Origin: JAVBKX01 sp031553835
GTDB lineage: Bacteria; Bacteroidota; Bacteroidia; Bacteroidales; Azobacteroidaceae
Reading direction: 5' to 3'
NCBI GenBank assembly: GCA_031553835.1
Contig: JAVBKX010000007.1
Location: 1 to 64,000 of the forward strand
DNA: 64,000 bases
Shown here one piece after another: positions 7,682-15,998 of the stretch. The notes beneath the pieces are model-generated. The model was not told the origin of the DNA and did no database searches. It was given only the letters and a program-made list of their open reading frames with translations. Made by a program: the position numbers and the translations under genes. Each line of letters begins with the position of its first letter. Position 1 is the stretch's first letter.

Positions 7682-9100
7682 ATGTCAGAAAAAAGTACTC
7701 TTGATATGCCCTATAAAGTAGCGGATATCAACTTAGCCGATTTCGGAAGAAAAGAAATTGAAATTGCCGAACATGAAATGCCGGGATTGATGGCATTGCG
7801 CAAAAAATATGGAAAAGAAAAACCGTTGAAAGGAGCACGGATTACTGGTTCGCTTCACATGACGATACAAACCGCCGTATTAATCGAGACTTTAGCCGAA
7901 TTAGGTGCGGATGTCCGTTGGGCAAGTTGCAATATTTTCTCAACTCAGGACCATGCGGCCGCAGCGATTGCAAAAGCCGGAATTCCCGTTTTTGCATGGA
8001 AAGGAGAAACGTTGGAAGAATATTGGTGGTGTACCGACATGGCGCTCCGTTTTCCGGGAGGCAAAGGCCCTAACCTGATCGTAGATGACGGAGGCGATGC
8101 TTCGCTGTTGGTTCACTGGGGTTATAAAGCTGAAAACAATCCCAAATTTATCGATAGAAAGGGAGGAAATCATGAAGAGCAAGTGATTTTAGACACTTTG
8201 AATGCAATCCTGAAAGAAGATAACCAACGGTGGCACCGCACTATCGGTGAATTAAAAGGAATTTCAGAAGAAACTACGACCGGGGTTCACAGGCTGTATC
8301 AAATGATGGAAGCCGGAGAATTGCTTGTTCCCGCCATCAACGTAAATGACTCTGTGACCAAGTCCAAATTCGACAATTTATATGGTTGCCGCGAATCATT
8401 GGCCGACGGAATCAAACGCGCTACCGATGTAATGATTGCCGGAAAAGTAGTCGTTGTTCTGGGCTATGGAGATGTCGGAAAAGGTTGCGCCCGTTCCATG
8501 CGTTCGTATGGCGCACGGGTGCTTGTAACCGAAATTGATCCGATTTGCGCGCTCCAGGCTGCCATGGAAGGTTTTGAAGTAACCACAATGGAAAAAGCAG
8601 TCAGGGAAGGAAATATTTTTGTCACCACAACTGGAAATAAGGATGTAATCAGGATCGACCATTTGGCCCAAATGAGAGATCAGGCCATTGTATGTAATAT
8701 CGGCCATTTCGACAACGAAATTCAAGTAGATAAATTAATCAATTATCCCGGCATTAAACATACCAACATTAAACCTCAAGTAGATAAATATACGTTTCCA
8801 TCGGGAAATTCCATCTTTTTATTAGCCGAAGGACGTTTGGTCAACTTAGGTTGTGCAACCGGTCACCCCTCATTCGTAATGAGCAACTCTTTTACCAATC
8901 AAACATTGGCTCAATTAGATCTGTGGCAAAATAAGTACGAAACAGGAGTGTATCGTTTACCTAAACAGTTGGACGAAGAAGTCGCCCGCCTGCATTTGGA
9001 AAGAATCGGAGTAGAATTAACCGAATTGACTTCCGAACAAGCTGCTTATATCGGAGTAGATGTAAAAGGGCCGTATAAACCGGAACATTATCGATATTAA
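7682..9100 (+). CDS. ahcY: Adenosylhomocysteinase
   Basis: This cytoplasmic enzyme uses bound NAD to hydrolyse S-adenosylhomocysteine to adenosine and homocysteine, relieving product inhibition of methyltransferases. The 472-residue length is normal. Visible signatures are the substrate-binding segment around [16 protein letters not shown], the NAD-binding [18 protein letters not shown], the GHFDNEI segment, [15 protein letters not shown], and the conserved C-terminal end KPEHYRY. It has its own promoter and no SAH riboswitch is seen. A long palindrome follows the stop and would separate it from the convergent glycosyltransferase. Confidence 0.98.
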   Translation: MSEKSTLDMPYKVADINLADFGRKEIEIAEHEMPGLMALRKKYGKEKPLKGARITGSLHMTIQTAVLIETLAELGADVRWASCNIFSTQDHAAAAIAKAGIPVFAWKGETLEEYWWCTDMALRFPGGKGPNLIVDDGGDASLLVHWGYKAENNPKFIDRKGGNHEEQVILDTLNAILKEDNQRWHRTIGELKGISEETTTGVHRLYQMMEAGELLVPAINVNDSVTKSKFDNLYGCRESLADGIKRATDVMIAGKVVVVLGYGDVGKGCARSMRSYGARVLVTEIDPICALQAAMEGFEVTTMEKAVREGNIFVTTTGNKDVIRIDHLAQMRDQAIVCNIGHFDNEIQVDKLINYPGIKHTNIKPQVDKYTFPSGNSIFLLAEGRLVNLGCATGHPSFVMSNSFTNQTLAQLDLWQNKYETGVYRLPKQLDEEVARLHLERIGVELTELTSEQAAYIGVDVKGPYKPEHYRY

Positions 9101-9107
9101 TTTTTTC

Positions 9108-9190
9108 AACACGAAGACACAATGGAAATTAGAAGAAGTTATAGGAAGTTAGAAGAATAACTCGTAACTTGTAACCTGTGTCTTCGTGTT
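9108..9190. repeat. Intergenic palindrome (GTGTCTTCGTGT family)
   Basis: Perfect 14-base arms, AACACGAAGACACA (9108-9121) and TGTGTCTTCGTGTT (9177-9190), enclose 55 bases that contain the word GAATAACTCGTAACTTGTAA. It lies between two convergent genes and could terminate both. The same words recur at 39450-39515 and 47519-47618. Confidence 0.8.
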
Positions 9191-9197
9191 AAAAAAC

Positions 9198-10190
9198 TCA
9201 CTTATAAAAATTTTTCTCAAACGCTGCAAATTCTCCTTTTCCGCAAATAATGCGATTCCATACTCCGGAAAGAAAACCGAAGCCGTAACCGGTCAATTGA
9301 ATAATTGACGCAACGACAGACAGCAGGCCAACTTTCAGGCTCTTGTTTTGAACTGTCGCATCAACGCCGATCAATAGACAATATAACAAACAAAGCCCAA
9401 AACCATAACGGCACCAGGGCAACGCCAATACAGATAAGATCAGAAACAATGTAAACAACGAAGGAAAAGCATGTACCAATTTCAACGAATCAGGATATTT
9501 CTTATACAAATTTATCCGGGCAATACCTGAATTGTACACTTGCCTGAAAAATTTCCGGAAATCAGTTCGCCGTTTATGATACACAAATGCCTCCGGAATC
9601 AATGCCACTTTATATCCGGCGTTATAGAGACGAATACTAAAATCAATGTCTTCACCAAATCTCATTTTGGAAAAACCGCCCAATTCATCGAAGATTTTCT
9701 TTTCTAATCCCATGTTAAAACTTCGGGGATAGAATTTATCCATTTTCTTTTTCCCTCCACGAATGCCTCCGGTAGTAAAAAAAGAAGTCATCGCATAATT
9801 GATCGCTTTCTGTATCGGAGTAAAAGAATCCAGCGCCCGGTCGGGGCCTCCAAACACTTCAGCATTATGGGCAGCAATACCGGCCCTCACACCGGCAATA
9901 TAATGATCCGGAAGAATACAATCAGAATCCAGAATCAGTAAATAGGCGCCATTGCTTTTCCCGGCTCCGACATTTCGGGCAGAACCAGGCCCTGAGTTTT
10001 GAATAAAATAGTAAAAAACACCGATGGATTCGGCATATTTTTCAACTATTTTTTCACAAGTCCGCTCCGAACCATCCTCTATGATGATCACTTCAAAATC
10101 CCGATCTGTTTGTTTTTCCAAACTTTCGAGCAATTCGTCCACTTCTTCCGGACGATTATAAACAGGGATAATGACAGAAAATGTCGGCAT
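9198..10190 (-). CDS. Glycosyltransferase family 2, membrane-anchored
   Basis: The N-terminal half is a GT-A domain: SVIIPVYNRP at 5-14, IIIEDGS near 36-41, and the metal/nucleotide-binding LDSDC with DSD at residues 88-90. A GEDIDFSIRLYNAGYKV segment near the middle holds the ED acid motif of GT2 enzymes. Two hydrophobic segments near 240-275 and 280-305 anchor the C-terminus. GT2 enzymes transfer a sugar from a nucleotide sugar; acceptor and product cannot be inferred. It starts 4 bases after the DJ-1 gene ends, so the two are probably cotranscribed. Confidence 0.9.
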   Translation of the reverse strand: MPTFSVIIPVYNRPEEVDELLESLEKQTDRDFEVIIIEDGSERTCEKIVEKYAESIGVFYYFIQNSGPGSARNVGAGKSNGAYLLILDSDCILPDHYIAGVRAGIAAHNAEVFGGPDRALDSFTPIQKAINYAMTSFFTTGGIRGGKKKMDKFYPRSFNMGLEKKIFDELGGFSKMRFGEDIDFSIRLYNAGYKVALIPEAFVYHKRRTDFRKFFRQVYNSGIARINLYKKYPDSLKLVHAFPSLFTLFLILSVLALPWCRYGFGLCLLYCLLIGVDATVQNKSLKVGLLSVVASIIQLTGYGFGFLSGVWNRIICGKGEFAAFEKNFYK

Positions 10191-10194
10191 GTGC

Positions 10195-10743
10195 TTATTT
10201 CAATAACATTCCTGCAGCCACTTCCTCTGCTTTAGATTTTCCCTGCAATTCCCTGACCAGTTGCAAACCAAAAACCGCAGCAAACCCCGGGCCTTTTCCC
10301 GTTATGATATTTCCGTCCACGACTACCGGATCCGGTTGCAAAACAGCTCCGATAAGTTGAGGTTCTATTCCGGGATAACAAGTCGCTTTTTTGCCTTGCA
10401 GCAATCCCATTCCTCCAAATACCAAAGGAGCAGCGCAAATGGCAGCAATCCATTTTCCATGGCTATGATAACTGGAAATAACGGCTTTCAGTCCTTCATG
10501 CTTGTTTAAATTATTCGAACCCGGACCACCTCCCGGCAACACCAGCATATCGGCATCAAAAAGATCCGCATCGTCAAACAAGCCATCGGCTTCCACACCA
10601 ATTCCATGCGCTCCTTTCACCACATATTGCCCGGTTATCGAAACGGTATCTACTTTCACACCTCCCCGACGCAATACATCGATCACGGAAATTGCTTCGA
10701 TTTCCTCAAAGCCTTCTGCTAAAAATACAAATGCCTTTTTCAT
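10195..10743 (-). CDS. DJ-1/PfpI family protein (YajL-like)
   Basis: This 182-residue cytoplasmic protein has the DJ-1 fold. The reactive cysteine is Cys103 in the nucleophile elbow AICAAP, and the conserved acid lies in EGFEEIEA near residue 14. The LPGGGPGS segment near 69-76 also fits. DJ-1/YajL relatives protect against oxidative or glyoxal stress, and their exact chemistry is debated. A TATATTTG promoter element lies upstream. The gene appears to head a two-gene operon with the glycosyltransferase. Confidence 0.92.
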   Translation of the reverse strand: MKKAFVFLAEGFEEIEAISVIDVLRRGGVKVDTVSITGQYVVKGAHGIGVEADGLFDDADLFDADMLVLPGGGPGSNNLNKHEGLKAVISSYHSHGKWIAAICAAPLVFGGMGLLQGKKATCYPGIEPQLIGAVLQPDPVVVDGNIITGKGPGFAAVFGLQLVRELQGKSKAEEVAAGMLLK

Positions 10744-10782
10744 AGACCCATCTATTTAAGAATTTATACTTATGTTCTTTCG

Positions 10783-10790
10783 CAAATATA
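10783..10790 (-). promoter_or_regulatory. Promoter -7 element for the DJ-1/glycosyltransferase pair
   Basis: The minus strand reads TATATTTG (TAnnTTTG), 40 bases before the start codon. Confidence 0.45.
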
Positions 10791-10954
10791 CAGGATTTTT
10801 TTCAGGGAAACAACCCGCACTCAACCGGTGTGTTGGAGAAAATGTACTTCTAAGAGGATGAATATGAAACATTTTTGTAATCATTTGCAACATTTTTTAT
10901 CGACAATGCGATGAAGAAACAGTTTCTTTGTAGATTATTTTTAAATTAAGCGCC

Positions 10955-12577
10955 ATGAAAAATTTAATATTATTTACATTAGTTTTACTGTCATTTGCTT
11001 CAACCGGTTGGGCCAAAGCAGGCGAAAACGGGATAGCAACCATGCCTAAAGCAGATTATCTGCAAATCATTCTGTATGGACAATCGCTGGGACAGGGATG
11101 GGAAGCTGCAAGAGCGATCACTACGACTCCGGTCGCAGGCAATTACATGCTTGGAGATTGTGTGCTTATGAAGTATAATAATGATAAAAAAGAACTTAAT
11201 CCTTTAATTGCAACGACTTGGCCTAATGGAGGCGAGCAACCCCTTGTTTCTTGTGTTAATGTATTTTCCGAAATGTACCGGAACAAGATCGACGAAAATC
11301 AAAAATTCATCGCTATGACTGCCGGAGAAGGAGGACAAACGATTGAGCAATTATCAAAAGATTGCACTAATCCGGCCGCCAATTTATACCAGACTACTTT
11401 TTTGCGTATTTTAGACAATACCCTGCAGGCATTAGTCTCTTCTCAAAGCACTGTTGCCTGTCCTGCCATCCTTTTTATGCAAGGAGAATGGAACTGTGCT
11501 GAACCATCCTGGTATGAAGGGCGTGGTTTGACTCCGGGCACCAATGCCACTACCAAAAAAGCGGAATATAAAACCTTGTTATTAAAGCTGAAAAACGACA
11601 TGCAGGCAGATATTATGCAAAAATACGGACAAGATGAAAAGCCTGTGTTTTTCATTTATCAAACCAGCGGAATGTATATCAAAAATAAAGAAATGGATGT
11701 TCCGATGGCGCAGGTAGAATTTGCAGAAGAAAATGATGATGTCGTATTGTTGAATCCTCATTATGGACTGCCCGATTATGGAGGAGGACACCTTTCTACC
11801 AATGGATACCGATGGTTTGGCGAACTCGCAGCCTTGTCTTTGGCGAATACTTTTATAGAAAAAAACGACACTAAGCCGGTCTGTCCCGAACAATATGAAA
11901 TAAAAGGATCCACCCTTACGATCTCCTATCAGGTTCCATATCCCCCATTGGTATTCGATACATACACAACCATCAAAATGCCCAATTATGGTTTTACGGT
12001 TTATACAAACAAATCGTTGAATACGATAGAAAATATCCAGGTGGTTGACGGCACCAAAGTGGAAATTACCTGCAGGAATCCCCTTGCAGGCAATGTCGAA
12101 ATTGTGTACGCCGGGCAACGGACGGTCGGAACCGGAAATTTAAGAGACAGCAATCCTGCGTCGTCTTATTATTCTTACTACAACGATTCCGGAGATTCGA
12201 GGAAAGAATCTTATACTCCGAAAGATGAAGACGGACTGTTACTCTACGGGCAGCCCTACCCTCTGCAAAACTGGGCGATCGCTTTTTACAAAAAAATTGA
12301 AGTACTCAACTCCGGTATTGACCTTGCCGAAACAAATAATATGCAACCTTATCCAAATCCGGCGCAGACATGGGTCAACTTACCCTATTACAATTGTAAC
12401 GACAGAAGCTCATTATCTGTTTATAATACTGCCGGCGTTCTCATTTTTGAAACTAAGATCACATCTTCGGAAGGTCATTACCCTTTCGATACGGCTCATT
12501 TGGCACCAGGTATTTATACTTGCAATATTGTTAATAACAACGAAACTCTTACCTCATATAAATTTATCATCCGGTAA
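10955..12577 (+). CDS. Secreted SGNH/sialate O-acetylesterase-like protein with T9SS domain
   Basis: A signal peptide (residues 1-20, ending GWA) is followed by a region with the block structure of SASA-type carbohydrate esterases: YGQSLGQGW with Ser44 as likely nucleophile (usual GQSN), FMQGEWN at 174-180 (usual WxQGE), and DYGGGHLSTNGY with Asp274 and His279 as the likely acid and base. Known relatives remove acetyl groups from sugars; the substrate here is unknown. Residues ~465-540 (PYPNPAQTWVNL ... LAPGIYTCNI) form a type A T9SS sorting domain, so the protein should be exported across the outer membrane. The gene stands between divergent genes and is followed by the TPR gene. Confidence 0.75.
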   Translation: MKNLILFTLVLLSFASTGWAKAGENGIATMPKADYLQIILYGQSLGQGWEAARAITTTPVAGNYMLGDCVLMKYNNDKKELNPLIATTWPNGGEQPLVSCVNVFSEMYRNKIDENQKFIAMTAGEGGQTIEQLSKDCTNPAANLYQTTFLRILDNTLQALVSSQSTVACPAILFMQGEWNCAEPSWYEGRGLTPGTNATTKKAEYKTLLLKLKNDMQADIMQKYGQDEKPVFFIYQTSGMYIKNKEMDVPMAQVEFAEENDDVVLLNPHYGLPDYGGGHLSTNGYRWFGELAALSLANTFIEKNDTKPVCPEQYEIKGSTLTISYQVPYPPLVFDTYTTIKMPNYGFTVYTNKSLNTIENIQVVDGTKVEITCRNPLAGNVEIVYAGQRTVGTGNLRDSNPASSYYSYYNDSGDSRKESYTPKDEDGLLLYGQPYPLQNWAIAFYKKIEVLNSGIDLAETNNMQPYPNPAQTWVNLPYYNCNDRSSLSVYNTAGVLIFETKITSSEGHYPFDTAHLAPGIYTCNIVNNNETLTSYKFIIR

Positions 12578-12624
12578 AAAAGGGTGCAAAAAATAATGTT
12601 TATTGGAAAATGCCATGTGCTTTT

Positions 12625-12644
12625 ACGTAATTTACGTATATTTG
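12625..12644 (+). promoter_or_regulatory. TPR-gene promoter with an overlapping palindrome
   Basis: TATATTTG (12637-12644) matches TAnnTTTG. A perfect palindrome ACGTAA-T-TTACGT (12625-12637) abuts it from upstream and is a candidate operator. Confidence 0.4.
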
Positions 12645-12672
12645 TGAAAATTACGGAAAAACACATGGTTTT

Positions 12673-13971
12673 ATGAAAAATTTTCTCAAATTTTGTTTGA
12701 CATTAAATGTCGTATTATCTGCTTTTTTGCCGGTTTTGGCACAGGAAATACCAGAGGAGTTAACCGTTTTCATCCACCAGGCTCAATATCAGAAAGCGCT
12801 TGACATAATGGATAGTTTGCCTGAAAACAAAGAATTATTGGTTCAAAAAGCGACCTGCTATAAAGCCTTAAACAATTACTTGCAAGCGACACACATACTG
12901 GAAAAATTATCCGAAGAAAATCCTTCAGACATTCCATTGAAATTGGATTTGGCATTTTGCTATAAAGAAATGTCGCGATACCCACAAAGTATAGCATGCT
13001 ACGATTCCTTAATCCAATTAGATTCAACCAATATGTATTTCCAAATCCAAAAAGCGGATTTGCTTTGCCTGTTACAAAAATATTCTCCTGCAATCCAGAT
13101 TTTGCGAAATATTAACCTGCAACATCCATCCACCTATTTATATAAAAAACTGGGGATGTGTTTTGAGAAAACCTATCAGACCGACAGTGCCTTAGTATAT
13201 TATTCAAAAGCATTGGAAATGGAACCGGATGATTATCCGGCGGCGATCAGTCAAATCAAAATGTATCTGAAAAAAGAAGATTATGCTTCTGCATTGGAAC
13301 AGACAGAAAGATACATCGCCAAAGATACCGCCAATACTCAATTGCATTTCCTGAATGCTTTTTCGTACTACAATTTGGACCGGTACGAAGAGGCGGTTCA
13401 ACGATTTGAAAAATGTTTGGCCAAAGGAGATAGTTCTTTAATGGTACTACAAGGATTAGGAATTTCTTATTATTTCCTGGAAAATAATAAGAAAGCGCAA
13501 CCTTATCTAAGTCAAGCCTACGTTCTGGATACGACCAATCAAAAAGTACTGTATCCTCTTGCCATTACAAGTTACGAAACCGGACGTTATAAAGAAGCGA
13601 TACAATATTATACATCCTTGCTGCGCATTCACCTGCCAAATGTCAAAGCCTTATTCAACTTGTATGCCGGATTGGCCAGATCATGTGAAAAAGAAGGCCG
13701 GTACCAAGACGCCGCCAACTGTTACTCCAAATCGTTGCAACATGCCGCCGAAGGAGAAGAAATGGAAATACTCTATGCCCGTTCCAATCTTTTCGAACAT
13801 CAACTCCACGATTACATGTCTGCTCATTATTCTTTTAAAGAATACCGGCTGAGCTTGTTCAACTATCAGATGAATTTAAAAGATTCGGTAGAAGCGGATG
13901 AAATAGAAGAAAAACTAAAAGCCCTGGATGAGCACATCAAGGAATTGAAAACCAAAGGTGACAACAGATAG
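12673..13971 (+). CDS. Secreted tetratricopeptide-repeat protein
   Basis: A signal peptide (residues 1-24, ending VLAQ) precedes about ten TPR-like helical hairpins covering most of the 432 residues. Repeated patterns such as YQKALDIMDS, YPQSIACYDSLIQLD, DSALVYYSKALEMEPDDYPAA and YQDAANCYSKSLQHA support this. The C-terminus is charged and probably coiled (ADEIEEKLKALDEHIKELK). TPR proteins are scaffolds for protein-protein contact; the partner is unknown. It is probably periplasmic. It has its own promoter and is not clearly linked to either neighbour. Confidence 0.85.
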   Translation: MKNFLKFCLTLNVVLSAFLPVLAQEIPEELTVFIHQAQYQKALDIMDSLPENKELLVQKATCYKALNNYLQATHILEKLSEENPSDIPLKLDLAFCYKEMSRYPQSIACYDSLIQLDSTNMYFQIQKADLLCLLQKYSPAIQILRNINLQHPSTYLYKKLGMCFEKTYQTDSALVYYSKALEMEPDDYPAAISQIKMYLKKEDYASALEQTERYIAKDTANTQLHFLNAFSYYNLDRYEEAVQRFEKCLAKGDSSLMVLQGLGISYYFLENNKKAQPYLSQAYVLDTTNQKVLYPLAITSYETGRYKEAIQYYTSLLRIHLPNVKALFNLYAGLARSCEKEGRYQDAANCYSKSLQHAAEGEEMEILYARSNLFEHQLHDYMSAHYSFKEYRLSLFNYQMNLKDSVEADEIEEKLKALDEHIKELKTKGDNR

Positions 13972-14028
13972 AAAAAGAACAGATAATTTTTTCGGACAAA
14001 TCCTTATCCAATCCTTACTAAAATATTG

Positions 14029-14036
14029 TATCTTTA
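14029..14036 (+). promoter_or_regulatory. Possible promoter -7 element for the ECF sigma gene
   Basis: TATCTTTA differs from TAnnTTTG in the last base. It would give a leader of about 130 bases before the sigma gene. Confidence 0.3.
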
Positions 14037-14173
14037 TAGCTTAGAAAACCACATCACTTAGAGCCTTGAAATCAAGCGGGTTCAATATCGAAGGTACACT
14101 CTGGCAGATATTGGACGATATGCAACCAACACCTCAGTAATTGTTTTTACGACTTTACTACAAAACTATGGTT

Positions 14174-14761
14174 ATGAAAAAGAATGATGTGTCCGATAAT
14201 TTATTTTGGAAAGTATCATTAAATGACGACAAAGAGGCATTTAATGAGCTTTTTTTTGAGTTTTATCCCTCATTATGTATCTATGCCAGGCGTTTTATAA
14301 CATCTCAAGAAACATGTGAAGATATTGTTCAGGATACTTTTTTCGACATTTGGAAAAATCGAAAAAGAATAAATATCCACTCGTCTTTCAGGAGTTTACT
14401 CATTGCAAGCATAAAAAACAATTGTTTGGATTATTTACGCAAACAAACAACACGTCAGAAATATGAAGAAAATATTTCTATGGAATCAACATTTAATTCA
14501 TATAGTCCTGACGACATTTATACCATTTCAGAGATTGAAGAGATGCTTGATTCGGCATTGAAAAAATTACCTGAAAATGTCAAAAAAGCTTTTGAATTAA
14601 GCCGGATTGAAAATATGACTTATCAACAAATTGCGGTTGAGTTGTCAATATCAACTAAGACAGTTGAAGCATATATAAGTAAAGCTCTACTATTTCTAAG
14701 AACCGAGTTAAAAGACCATCTCCCCCTCATCATTCTTATTTTTCCGAATCTCCTTCAATAA
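14174..14761 (+). CDS. ECF RNA polymerase sigma factor
   Basis: This sigma-70 family ECF factor (about 195 residues from the chosen start) resembles the large Bacteroides group that controls SusC/SusD loci. Region 2 is visible in AFNELFFEFYPSLCIYARR and EDIVQDTFFDIWKNR. Region 4 is visible in LPENVKKAFELSRIENMTY followed by QQIAVELSISTKTVEAYISKAL, a helix-turn-helix. The start could be 14141, 14168 or 14174; I prefer 14174 (MKKNDVSD). The FecR-type anti-sigma gene follows after 73 bases, then susC, so the factor probably activates that operon when the anti-sigma factor is released. Confidence 0.92.
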   Translation: MKKNDVSDNLFWKVSLNDDKEAFNELFFEFYPSLCIYARRFITSQETCEDIVQDTFFDIWKNRKRINIHSSFRSLLIASIKNNCLDYLRKQTTRQKYEENISMESTFNSYSPDDIYTISEIEEMLDSALKKLPENVKKAFELSRIENMTYQQIAVELSISTKTVEAYISKALLFLRTELKDHLPLIILIFPNLLQ

Positions 14762-14834
14762 TTAACATTTTTTAGATAGGGTATCCTACGCATATATACG
14801 TCTTGTAATCAGAGGCAATACTATTTTAGCATAT

Positions 14835-15848
14835 ATGAAATTTGACGAAGCATATATATTAGCATATTTGCGAGGAGAAATCTCTGAGGACCAAATATTT
14901 GAAATGGAAACTTTAATGAAATCGTCCCCTGAATTTCTACAGAAAGTAAAGCAAATTGCCATTATCAATTCTTTATTAATAAACCTGAATGATCAGAAAA
15001 AAATCGATACTCCAAAAGCATGGAATAAAGTATCAAAGAAAATTTCAAAAATTCAGTTAAGCCAAAAAATATGGAATATAAGCAGAACTGCAGCAGCAAT
15101 TTTGCTCCCATTATTTTTACTTTATCAATATGCTATAAATCCTCTTTTAAAACACAGTAAGACAGGGATGATTACTGTCACTTCTGCACCCGGCATTATA
15201 TCCAAGACAATACTTCCTGATGGTAGTGAAGTCTGGCTGAATTCTCAAAGCACCCTGTCTTATCCTCATAATTTTTCAGGAAAAGAAAGAACGGTTTACT
15301 TGTCGGGAGAAGCTTATTTTAAAGTTATTTCGGATAAAAAAAATCGTTTCAACGTTGTTACAAAAGATAATATAACAGTAAGCGCTTATGGTACCGAATT
15401 CAATGTCAACGCCTATAATGAAGAAAAAAAATACACTATAACTTTAGTAAAAGGTAAAGTCGATATTTCATATGACAAATCATCAAAAAAAGAAAACCTT
15501 CCCGAAAGCTATAAAGCAGTTTTGAATCTGCAAAAAGGACAATTGACAATGCAACCGGTTGATCCTTACGTTGAAACCGCATGGAAAAACGGGAAAATGG
15601 TTTTCCGCCGTGAAAAATTAGAAAATATTGCAAAAAAACTTTCAAAAAAATTCGGTATTGAAATCAAACTGGAAGGAGATACACTGAAAAATTATGAATA
15701 TACAGCCACTTTCACGAATGAGACAATAGAAGAAATACTTTCTCTGTTACAAAAATCAGCACCCATAAAATATTCGATCTCAAATCACAAGCAAATTAAT
15801 AATGACGAATATCAACAACGTGTTGTTATTATCGAAGAAAAACAATAA
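14835..15848 (+). CDS. FecR-family anti-sigma factor
   Basis: This 337-residue protein has a cytoplasmic N-terminal part, one membrane segment near residues 85-105 (AAAILLPLFLLYQYAI), and a periplasmic FecR domain: APGIISKTILPDGSEVWLNS, then TVYLSGEAYFKV and YGTEFNVNAYNEE. The C-terminal DUF4974/STN-like portion (RREKLENIAKKLSKKFGIEI) is also present. FecR proteins hold a partner sigma factor and receive a signal from the STN domain of the cognate TonB-dependent transporter. The adjacent sigma gene and STN-bearing SusC match this three-part relay. Confidence 0.93.
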   Translation: MKFDEAYILAYLRGEISEDQIFEMETLMKSSPEFLQKVKQIAIINSLLINLNDQKKIDTPKAWNKVSKKISKIQLSQKIWNISRTAAAILLPLFLLYQYAINPLLKHSKTGMITVTSAPGIISKTILPDGSEVWLNSQSTLSYPHNFSGKERTVYLSGEAYFKVISDKKNRFNVVTKDNITVSAYGTEFNVNAYNEEKKYTITLVKGKVDISYDKSSKKENLPESYKAVLNLQKGQLTMQPVDPYVETAWKNGKMVFRREKLENIAKKLSKKFGIEIKLEGDTLKNYEYTATFTNETIEEILSLLQKSAPIKYSISNHKQINNDEYQQRVVIIEEKQ

Positions 15849-15998
15849 TCAAAAGAAAGGAGGGAAAATATATGGATAAATAAAAATATTAAACAAAAAA
15901 TAACACCAATTGACCTGCAAAAGAATCTGAATTCCGGAAAACTTGACTGACCTGCGCATAAATATCAAACGTAAAATAAGCTAATACAATGTAAAAAC

